From Trichoplax sp. H2 (lineage: Eukaryota > Placozoa > Uniplacotomia > Trichoplacea): a stretch of 64,000 nt of DNA. The stretch covers positions 62,001 through 126,000 of the forward strand of contig NOWV01000079.1 in NCBI GenBank assembly GCA_003344405.1. Reading direction: 5' to 3'. Position numbers and translations under genes: made by a program. Each line of letters starts with the position of its first letter. The first letter of the stretch is position 1. Of this stretch, positions 10,991 through 20,464 are shown piece by piece. The notes below the pieces were generated by a model that saw only the letters and a list, made by a program, of their open reading frames with translations, searched no databases and was not told the DNA's origin.

Positions 10991-11666
10991 CGAGTTCAGT
11001 ATAGGTAGAGTGTAGAATTCAATCTTTATTATTTTCACTTCACCGTTATACACTCGATTAAAACTAGTGATTTACTATCAACATATTACAAACACCAATG
11101 ACAGTATTGACATTCTCACCTGTAAAATTATACTCGAAAATTCATAACAAGTGATAATGTATCAGATAAAAGCATTAGGCAACCATTTTTATCTGTAGCC
11201 TTTTCCGTAGATTTGTATACTACTTATGTAATGCTTAGGTGAATATACTATCATAAATTAGCTGGATGAGTTACAGTTTTGGTGAGCTTAAAGGATAAAA
11301 ATTGCATGATAATTGCTAACGAGAATCTCATTTCATAACAGGAGGTTATGAGTATTCCAGAACAGACGGAAGAAATTGTACTTAATGTTATTGTAATGAA
11401 GGTTAATTTTTAGAATTTCCTTTCAAGTTCTTATATTGTAATTATTCTATCATAGTTTTTGTATCGTGATAAGTGTTCTAGCTTTAAAAAAAATATAACT
11501 TATTTGGTTGATTATAATCGTAGATTTTACTTAATATCTTAGTATATTGTAAACCCAACTGCTATATTCGGGTTAGAAGTTAAGATAACCCGTAGCATAA
11601 TTTTTGTTAAGAATCAGATATTACTAGTACAAACTCCCGTCGCTTTGCTGACGGTTTGCACCTTTC

Positions 11667-13323
11667 GAACTGTTTGTTGATAATATGGAATTCTACTTGA
11701 GATATGTTGAAAGCCAATTTCCGAATAAAGAAGAAAACAAAGATTACTGGATTTGGGCAAGTATTGTACACTTAATCTATGCATTTCGTCATATCGCCGA
11801 AGTTTCTTATTCTAACGTATTAAATGGCATACCAAAATTGGGCAACTTAAAAATTGTAGAAAAATAACCAAAAATTTAATTATGGAACAATTTAAAGACT
11901 ATCTTCATTTAAGTTATCAAATTGATCCTTTAGGATATGAAACTTCTGTTAAAATGTGTTTACATCATGTCGTTTCTCGATATTTTTATGATGCCTTTGA
12001 AGGTTTCATTCAACAGATTATGCAAAAGTATCTGGATTGTAATATTTTTGACGTTTTTCATATAGAGAGTCAATCGCCGCCATGCTTTAAAGATGTAAAT
12101 CGAGACTATTTCAAAGATTTCGAAATCGTCGATTTGATCAAATTATTCACGTTTGACATTGAACCAGTCTACTTGGTAGAGGATGAGGTATCTCAAATTT
12201 TATTTGATATTTATGAAAGATGTCAGAGACGGATTTTAGATAGCTACAATTTCATTTCTTATAACTATTTAAGTCCTCAAGCTAGTGGATATTTATCGCA
12301 AATATCCTTTGAGATTCTTACCAATCCAGATAATTTAGACCCAGAAATGCAATTAATTGATTTTCACAGGCCCGATCCACCACTCAAAAGAATAGCAGGA
12401 AGCTATCTCCATTGCCCTATGTGCTATCTTGCGATTTGGGCTATAAACAAAGCCCCTTCGATCAGTAATGAGCATAACTATGAGTCTGATAATATCTTAA
12501 ATTCTGGTTGCATAGGTTATTTCTTTGAGAACAGGAACTGGCCTAGATCAATTTTAAATAATGGTGTGCTAGTTTTTCTCTTTTTAGGAAAGGAGGCATT
12601 TGATTTATTACTTGATAAACAACGTGAAGATGAAAATAAAAGTAATCATTTACAGGTCAACCACAATAAGTACAAATTTATTGATGTTTTATTATATTTG
12701 CTAACTCGTCCGCACACAACTATTCAGAAATTTCAAACGCAATGGGCCAAAATAAAACGATTGATACTTGTTGAACCGACCAATTCTTGGGATCCCAAGA
12801 GTTTTTATTATCATCATATCTTATTTGAATTTAATACAGTAGATCAATATACAGAAGAAAGATTTGCAAAACCTGGATTAAATCCACTGTTTGATAGGCG
12901 TTCAGGATTACGAACTGGTGACATCCGATCTTATATGCGGTGCTATTATTTTGACAAGTACGATGCATTGATGAATCAGTGTGAAGGACCTACATTACAA
13001 GTGCAATATTCTAGGTATAGCGACTACACCAATCAAACACCTACACTCTATGAAGAAGATCAGAATGATGATGAATTGGCCAAAGCTTAGAAGAGTTAAA
13101 TCTTAACGATTACCAACGAGTAACCACCGCAAAAGACGTATTTAATGTAGACTTTTTATTGCGGAAAGCAGGAGATTATACTACATTTAGTTGTGATTAT
13201 TCCATTCCATACCAATTCATAACCAATTTTGCCAAGGTTGGTACGACGACAAAACATAATAATAGCTTTACATTAAAATATTTTGAGGATGCAAAATGTA
13301 TCGATAAATTAAGCCAAAATTAG
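11667..13323 (+). pseudogene. Deaminase-like pseudogene with altered active site
   Basis: Colinear with residues about 284-825 of the protein at 16,723-19,200. The first frame (ATG 11,685) matches about 55 residues and then shifts near 11,860. The second frame runs 11,882-13,090. A one-base loss near 13,073 throws the end out of frame, and the missing C-terminal sequence continues in another frame to a TAG at about 13,323. The N-terminal 280 or so residues are absent. The catalytic HAE triplet has become DPE (GAC CCA GAA at 12,338-12,346), while the CPMC pair is kept. Truncation, two frameshifts and loss of the zinc-binding His argue for a dead copy. A shortened catalytically inactive protein from the 402-codon middle frame cannot be excluded. 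Confidence 0.8.
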
Positions 13324-13429
13324 AAATTTTTTTATATAGCTTTTGTACGCATCTTGAGATACGATTTTAATGGCTATATAAATAGCTGCAGCGAGCAGAA
13401 TTTTTAAATAGAATCATTTCGCTAGATTT

Positions 13430-13459
13430 TTTTCTCTACAGCTTTTGCTGTAGAGAAAA
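13430..13459 (+). other. Perfect 13-bp stem, TTTT loop hairpin
   Basis: Arms at 13,430-13,442 and 13,447-13,459 are exact inverse complements around a four-base loop. It lies about 100 bp after the deaminase pseudogene. The corresponding place after the intact copy (about 19,300) has only a decayed version. It could be a transcript 3' structure or chance. Confidence 0.5.
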
Positions 13460-13754
13460 TATTTTAAATATTTTCCCAAAAAATATTGATAATACGTTGC
13501 CTTGAACAGAATATAGTGAAGGATATAATTATTCATGGTTCAGCATGAACACCCAGCTAGTAATTTAAGTAAAAATCTGACCACTGTAATCTTAATAAGC
13601 TGAAAGACTACAATCACGAATCTTGTCTATTAAATATGCATAACCTTTAGCACTATGTTAGTCTTTGTTCAGACTAATGGAATTTTTTCTTAAGCTGATT
13701 TCTATCATTAGTAGTAATCAATTGTAATCTTAACAGTTCAATGAAAAATTTCTG

Positions 13755-14070
13755 CGACAAGGTGAGAATCAAGTAGTTAGAAACGTTGGCAAAGTCCTTG
13801 AAAAATCCCGAAGAACGAGCTCGATCAAAATTCTCAAACGCTGTTATTACTCATGAAATGTTCAGTCGAAAGCTTAATTGATTTCTGTATCAATATTCAA
13901 TACAGCTTTACCAATACATTAAACCAGGTATGGATAGATTGATTTATTTTAAAATACTCATTGATCCATTGCGAGAATGATAGCATATACGCATCTTCCG
14001 CATAGAGTGCGATGATGTTGATATCCTCAGATTGTTTATGATATGCTTACTGAATGTTTCCTGTAACTGA
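13755..14070 (+). pseudogene. Remnant of the NACHT-gene last helix plus 3' flank
   Basis: The stretch at about 13,767-13,860 corresponds to the last helix of the large NACHT protein and to 9,540-9,640. It reads RNVGKVLEK and then shifts frame. The following bases match the 3' flank at 9,720-9,850. It is too short and broken to be functional. Confidence 0.55.
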
Positions 14071-15120
14071 TAAATAATTTTATGCATTTCTCTGTTGATA
14101 GCTATTACCCTGTTGTACACTATAATATCGAGATTATCGTAGAAACATTTATGTTAGGATAATTTTGTTGATTTACCCTTGTGCAAAGAGTTTCTAATAT
14201 AGATATGTGATATTTAAATATAGCACTAGCTTTTATAGTGATATATATAGCCTACTGAAATTAGTAGTTTAATTAGGAGATCGAGAATAATCTACTTATA
14301 ATTCTAATCACTATGATTGTAATTTACTTATGGTATATTGTAGATTATCGTAGAAATGTTCCGTGATAGGACATATTGTAATCTAATAATTTTGCATTAG
14401 TCATTCAATGTCTATGTTCGTAAATACTGTTGTCTGCATTAGGCAGCAGTAGATAAAATTAGCTTTTGATTCATTATCAGGTTTCAACTTTAATATTATT
14501 AACTAGGATGTCTTTGCTATTGTAAAAGATTATATAAATGCGATAAATCGTATAATAAAGTGAGTTTTTTATGATTAGTGTTTAATGTAAGATACGAGTC
14601 GTCAAAGTCTTTTTGTAGTCTACTAGTATAGGAAAAGAGTTCCTGAAAGAGTAGATACTGCTCTCTGATACTTGGTCTAGGGAATCGACTGATTGATCGC
14701 GCATTACGTTATCTTGTTGCAAAGCTGTCTAGTAACAATTGCGTATTTGATAACGTCGACAAGATTCAATTTTATTCTTGATGAGCGATATATTAGATTT
14801 CAGAATTACTTGTCTGTTACTTAATTGAAAGGATACCGCTGATTTTTGTTTACCACCGTAGTAAATTTATAATTCTCGAGTATTAGCTATATAATTGTAA
14901 ATTATGCGAAGCCGGAGCGTGACATATAGCTTATACTTTTACAAATTTATTGGTCTTCATTCGCTTATTGATTTTTAATGATTATAATGGATTAGCTTAA
15001 AATAATATCTTTCTTTTTTATAATGGTAATTGATAAAGCTAAAACGATCTAATTAGATCTTTGTAAACCAATTTTAATCTCACTTATTTTAATGAATTAT
15101 AAATTGCTTTAAAATAAAAA
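14070..15120. other. Gene-free spacer between tandem units
   Basis: No coding sequence is recognised. The right part, from about 14,895, is a copy of 9,850-10,080. Confidence 0.45.
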
Positions 15121-15615
15121 TGATACGTGAATGCAAGCGTTAAATTGATTGTACAGCAGTAGCAACCATATAACGTAGCTCTCTATCTTCTTGTACTCTA
15201 ATAATTATAATTTGATGATTAATTAACTGTATAATTTACGTCTATTCAATGTTTAACTCAATAGACATGGAAGAATAGCTAAATAGCACTACCGTTATGT
15301 ATGCCTGTGTAGTAAAGAGGTGTTAGGTATATGCAATACAGTGCATAAAGTCTAATTAAATAGCTAATCTCTACCTTTACTCTAACCATTCTGAATTAAA
15401 AATGAATCATCCTAATAGATGGAAAAAATATTACGCTTTATTGTATCGATACCATTTTACTACATATATTTGGTCTAGTTGGAATAAAAAGATCTTCTTT
15501 CCTGATTTTCAATGTTTACATTTTTCACTCCGATTTTTAACTTCTAGTTCCAATCTTAAAAGTTTAGAAATAGTCCATCGCATTCGTAAATGTACTATAA
15601 TATTGCCCCAAATAG
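15120..15615 (+). repeat. Second copy of the 10,050-10,550 flank
   Basis: Matches 10,050-10,550 at an offset of about 5.06 kb. It holds an open frame of 77 codons (ATG 15,402). The same ATG region at 10,333 is broken by indels, so I treat it as non-coding. The stretch 15,616-16,526 shows no gene. Confidence 0.6.
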
Positions 15616-16526
15616 ATACGAATCAAATTGCTTAAATGTCTTACTTTTCTATTAATGCCTAACACCGTAAGATGTTGGTCTTCTTCACAAATACAGTCTG
15701 ATAAGGTACATGAATATTGTACCATCGTTAACTGGCTAATATTAGTTATCAATAATTTTCTAATATAGTAATTAGCAATCATCTAATAGCAATATTACGA
15801 TCACAATATTTATTCTTAGAAGTCTAACTGTACCCAATCAGGTTATCAATACAGTCAAGTATAGGATGCAGCACTAGAATTACTGCGGTATCTATTCACC
15901 TACTAACAGGCAATTGGGCCCGAATGCAATTAACATATATTCTTTTATACGTTGTCTAAGTGCGATCGAAGCATACAGTCCCAATGCTATAGGTCAATAG
16001 ACTTTCTAAAACTGTGGAGGCTCTCAATAATCAATTGAACTGTAATAGGGAGTAACTCTTTTCCAATTAGTGTCTCTTGATTTGCCTGTAATTAATTCAA
16101 TACTATTTGGACTTTTATTAACGAAAATAATATATAATTTATTTGTTTACTTATTACCTTAATTAGTATCACTATTTAAACATCTTTCTACTTTCGTCAA
16201 ACTTCCGCATTCTCTCTCTTTGCTATCATGTTATGGGCTTGAGTATATACTGCATGGTATTTATGACAAACTTTAGTTTTCGCTTGCTCATAATAATGGC
16301 GCAATGTAAATAGAGGATAAAAGTACTGGACCTATTTCATTCCTCTCATATAATGTAAAAACTATAGCCTGGCGGAATATTTACTGATAGCCACCATCAC
16401 AACATGCTCATTGAGAATAAATTGCTACGAAAATTAAGCTCCAACAATTACGTAAAATATCGACTATTATATTAAGCTTAAACCGAACATATGAAATTTA
16501 GTATAATAAAAATAAATGAATATTAA

Positions 16527-16765
16527 TTGTCAAGTGAAAGACCTATAAGAAAGGGCGAAAACGTGATTGGATGCATATCGAAAAAAAACGCCTGGAAATT
16601 AGGTAAAGATTGGCTCATCCTTCTGGATTCATCCATACAGCCTAACGGGACTGATCAATTTATCGACTATTTTGGTCATTGCTTCTTTGCTGCTTGCATA
16701 TGCGCATCGCTAATCGTTTTGCATGATGCACTCCAATATTTTCAAAAACCGTCCCAAATCAACGG
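16527..16765 (+). other. Probable frameshifted N-terminal extension of the deaminase-like gene
   Basis: An ATG at 16,527 opens a frame rich in protein-like residues (KLGKDWLILLDSSIQ...) that overlaps the start of the 825-codon gene in another frame. Skipping one base near 16,755, within 'gtccc', joins '..ALQYFQKPS' to 'KSTDVLNAVF..', which reads smoothly. Either the real protein starts here and the assembled sequence has an extra base, or the gene truly starts at 16,723. Confidence 0.35.
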
Positions 16766-19200
16766 ATGTTCTTAACGCCGTATTTCAATCTAGTCGTAGC
16801 AATGAATTTCTTTCTTTTATCTTCTACTTTCTGAAGCACTTATTGAAGGTAACTGGGTTGTGTCCTTTTAAAAACAGCTTAAAAAATAATCAATCTCGTC
16901 TCATTTTTTATAATCACATAGCTCGATTGCTATGGTGCCAATCGAGAGCAGTATCTATTGCTTATACTGGCCAACCAAAACTAAAAGTGTGCTATAAATG
17001 CTTACCGCTAAAAGAAATATTCCTTATAGATGAATTTCCTTCACCCGAAGATAATACACAATATAGACTATGTGTTGGTTATGATTTAAACGAAAAACAA
17101 ACTTGTGCGTATGGTTGCAAGAGGATAGAATTTGACAATTTAGCACTAATTTATCACAAAATTCCAGATAAATTGAGTTATTATACATCTTTTTCACATT
17201 ATTTAGCTGGCGATACTGAAAATAATCATAAATATATTAAAGTCTTAAATCGCTATTATAAGTTATATAAACTTTCATGGCTTGAAATAAATCGTTCAGA
17301 ACATAGCGACAAGTCATCTAAAGACACCTTCATTCAACGAGCTCTACCAATTACACCGAAAGTGGTCGAAAAAGTACTCCGTAACGTTGGTAAGCATCTT
17401 AGGCAGCATAGAAAATATCATTTGAAATATCAGAATAACTTAACTTCTAATGATGATGCTTCTAATGTTACTACTGCAAATGTCGGCGCTTCTAAGGATA
17501 TTACTGAAAGTTTTAAAAATATCAAAGACATTTTTCAAAATAAATTTCCTATCACCCCCTTCGAACTGTTTATTGATAATATGGAATTCTATTTGAGATA
17601 TGTTGAAAGTCAATTTTCGAATAGAGAAGACAACAAGGATTACTGGATTTGGGCAAGTATTGTACACTTAATCTATGCATTTCGTCATATTGCTGAAGTA
17701 TCTTATTTTAATGTATTAAATGTCATACCAAAATTGGGACAACTTGAAAATTTTAAAATAATTAGCAAAAATGCAATTGCCGATTACATTAATACATTTC
17801 TTAATCGCAGTGATGAAAATAGCCTTTTAAGCTATGAAACTTCCTTAAAAATGTGTTTATATCATGTCGTCTCTCGATATTTTTATGATGCCTTTGAAGG
17901 TTTCATTCAACAGATCACACAAGAGTATCTCGATTGTAATATATTTGACATTTTTCAAAAAGAGAGTACATCGCAATGCTTTAAAGACGTCAATCAACAT
18001 TATCCTAAAGTTCCCGTATTCGTCGATTTGATTAAACTATTCACCTTTGACATAGAACCTATTTACTTCGTAGAGGACGAGAAATCTCAAATTTTATTTG
18101 ATGTTTATGAAAGATGTCAGAGATGGATTTTAGACAGTTATAATTTCATTTCTTATTGTCGTTTAAGCCCTCGAGCAAGTGGATATTTATCGGTTATATC
18201 CTTTGAAATTCTTAGTAATCCCGATGATTTACATGCGGAAATGCAATTAATTGATTATGAAAGTTCCGATCCACCGAAACGAATAGCAGGAAGCTATCTC
18301 CATTGCCCTATGTGCTATCTTGCAATTTGGGCTAAAAACAAGGCCCCTTCGCTTAGTACAGGGTATAGCTATAAGTCTGATGTTATCTTGAATTCAGGTT
18401 GCATAGGTTATTTCTTTAAGAACTGGAACTGGCCAAAATCATTTCTAAATGATGGTTTGTTAGTTTTTCTCTTTTTAGGAAAGAATGCCTTTGATTTATT
18501 ACTTGATCAACAACGCAAAGATGAAAACGAAATAAACCATTTATTGGTCAACAATATTAGGTATAAGTTTATCGATATTTTATTGTATTTGTTAACTAGT
18601 CCACATTCAACTATTACGACTTTTCGAAAGCATTGGTCCAGAATTAAACGACTGATTCTAGTTAAACCGAAGAATTCCTGGGATCCGAAAAGTTTTTATT
18701 ATCATGGTATCTTATCTGAATTTAATACGGTAGATCAGTACACTGAAGAACGATTTGCAAAACCGCATTTAAATCCAATGTTAGATCGCCGTTCAGTATC
18801 GCAAGTTGGTGATGAAGGATTTTATGCGCCCTTATATCATGCGTTGATGAAGCAATGTAAAGGACCTACATTACAAGTACGATACTCTAGCTATACCGAC
18901 TATTCCAATCAAACCCCTACACTCTATGATGATGATCAGAATGATGATGATATTGGTCAAAGCTTAGCAGAGTTAAATGTAAATGAATACCAACAAGTAA
19001 CCACGGCAAATGACGTATTTAATGTAGACTTTTTATTGCGGAAAGCAGAAGATTGTACTACATTTAGTAGTAATTATTCCATTCCGCACCAATACATAAT
19101 CAATTTAGCCAAGGTTGGTACGACTACAAAACATAATAACAGCTTTACATTAAAATTTTTCCGTGATGCAAAAATAATCGATGAATTTAACCAATATTAA
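16723..19200 (+). CDS. Deaminase-fold protein (HAE...CxxC), OTT_1508-like by motif
   Basis: An 825-codon intronless frame starting ATGATG. Residues 1-250 hold several Cys residues (KVCYKC) and no domain I recognise. Residues 250-480 look helical. Residues 504-506 are HAE followed by MQLID, then 21 residues, then C528-P-M-C531 in a YLHCPMCYLAIW strand. H/E plus two Cys at this spacing is the zinc and proton-shuttle signature of the cytidine/nucleic-acid deaminase fold. The HAExQL...(S/Y)xxC context recalls the OTT_1508-like family of fungi and Orientia. An acidic DDDQNDDD linker near 735-745 precedes a C-terminal tail. Predicted chemistry is deamination of a base in nucleic acid or nucleotide; the substrate is unknown. 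A broken copy lies at 11,667-13,323. The true start may be further upstream, see 16,527-16,765. Confidence 0.7.
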   Translation: MMHSNIFKNRPKSTDVLNAVFQSSRSNEFLSFIFYFLKHLLKVTGLCPFKNSLKNNQSRLIFYNHIARLLWCQSRAVSIAYTGQPKLKVCYKCLPLKEIFLIDEFPSPEDNTQYRLCVGYDLNEKQTCAYGCKRIEFDNLALIYHKIPDKLSYYTSFSHYLAGDTENNHKYIKVLNRYYKLYKLSWLEINRSEHSDKSSKDTFIQRALPITPKVVEKVLRNVGKHLRQHRKYHLKYQNNLTSNDDASNVTTANVGASKDITESFKNIKDIFQNKFPITPFELFIDNMEFYLRYVESQFSNREDNKDYWIWASIVHLIYAFRHIAEVSYFNVLNVIPKLGQLENFKIISKNAIADYINTFLNRSDENSLLSYETSLKMCLYHVVSRYFYDAFEGFIQQITQEYLDCNIFDIFQKESTSQCFKDVNQHYPKVPVFVDLIKLFTFDIEPIYFVEDEKSQILFDVYERCQRWILDSYNFISYCRLSPRASGYLSVISFEILSNPDDLHAEMQLIDYESSDPPKRIAGSYLHCPMCYLAIWAKNKAPSLSTGYSYKSDVILNSGCIGYFFKNWNWPKSFLNDGLLVFLFLGKNAFDLLLDQQRKDENEINHLLVNNIRYKFIDILLYLLTSPHSTITTFRKHWSRIKRLILVKPKNSWDPKSFYYHGILSEFNTVDQYTEERFAKPHLNPMLDRRSVSQVGDEGFYAPLYHALMKQCKGPTLQVRYSSYTDYSNQTPTLYDDDQNDDDIGQSLAELNVNEYQQVTTANDVFNVDFLLRKAEDCTTFSSNYSIPHQYIINLAKVGTTTKHNNSFTLKFFRDAKIIDEFNQY

Positions 19201-19912
19201 AATTTATTGTATAGTTTTTTGTATGCATCTTGAGATATGATATTAATGGCAATATAAATAGCCGCAGCGAACAAATTTTAAAGTGGAAGCTCGCTTGACG
19301 TTGTATTCTCTGTAATTTTTTCAGTAAATAAAAAAATTTTAAACATTTTACAAAACGTACTGGTAATACCTTGTTATTAAGTAGAATGTTGAGAAGGATA
19401 TAATTATTCATTGCTCAGTATGGATACCCAGCTAGTTATTCAAATATAATTCTGAGTACTGTAATCTTAATAACCTATAAGACTGCAATTATGAATCTTG
19501 TCTACTAAAATATACGTAAGCTTTAGCACAATGTCAGTAATCAAAAGTAATCACTTATAGTCTAACCAGTTCATAGGAAAATTTCTACGTACGATTAGTT
19601 TTTGCTTAAGAGCATCATTTGCGACATAGTGAGAATCAAGTAGTTAGAAATGTTAATAAAGAGCTTGAAAAAAACCGAATAATGAGCTCGATCAGAATTC
19701 TCAACACGGTTATTACACAGTTTTAGCAATACATTAATCTAGGCACGGATAGATTGATTTATTTTAAAATACTTATTGATCTATCGCGAAAATGATCACA
19801 TATATGCGTCTTCCGCATAGAGTGCGATGAAATTGATATCCTAAGATTGTTTACAATATGCTTACTGAATGTTTGCTGTAACTGACAAATAATTTTTAAA
19901 TTTATAAATAAA
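19201..19912. pseudogene. 3' flank of the deaminase gene plus a third NACHT-tail remnant
   Basis: 19,201-19,560 is a diverged copy of 13,324-13,700. About 19,630-19,720 repeats the broken terminal helix seen at 13,767-13,860. About 19,770-19,890 repeats the 3' flank of that remnant. No functional gene is seen. Confidence 0.5.
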
Positions 19913-19914
19913 TT

Positions 19915-20426
19915 ACATCAAAAGTGCCTCTTCATGTTTGCCTTGTTCAGCATACGCTGCTCCCACGTTGTTATACGATGTAGCCACTTCGAGATGATCT
20001 TGACCAAACGCTGATAATTGAATGTTCAGCGCTTTATCATGCAAAGAAACAGCCTCTTGATATTTGCCTTGATGGATGTAGACAACCGCTAAATTGACAT
20101 AAGAGCGGGCAATATCTGGATGATCATGATCCAAGAACGATAATCGAATTTGAAGAGCTTCTTCATGCATGGAAATAGCTTCTGAATGCTTGCCCATGTC
20201 ATCATAAATATTGGCAATGTTGTTAAAGGTGTCGATGATATCAGGATGATTACGATCAAGGACAGCCAATTGAATGGAACGTGCTTTCTCAAGTAAAGTA
20301 ATGGCGTCTTTAAATTTACCCTGAAACAAGTATGCGGTTCCTATGTTGTTATAGGATGCAGCAGTATCAATATTATTTTCACCTAAAACTGACAGTCGAA
20401 TTTTGAGTGAATCCTCATACAAGGAT
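19915..20426 (-). pseudogene. TPR gene fragment, near-identical copy of 23,935-24,446
   Basis: About 512 bp matching the large TPR gene with only about five differences that I can see by eye. It covers the end of repeat 4 through the first half of repeat 8. The frame is open, but it has no ATG of its own at the left edge and stops soon after the copied segment ends. It is in the same orientation, about 4 kb away, just downstream of the gene's stop codon. It looks like a very recent partial duplication, a gene-conversion tract or an assembly artefact. Confidence 0.85.
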
Positions 20427-20464
20427 TGTTCGGTGAATAAGCATTTCCTATATTAATTTATGAC

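Noticed and set aside
15402-15635. 77-codon ORF before the deaminase gene
   Set aside because: The duplicate at 10,333 is broken by indels and early stops, so there is no sign of coding constraint.
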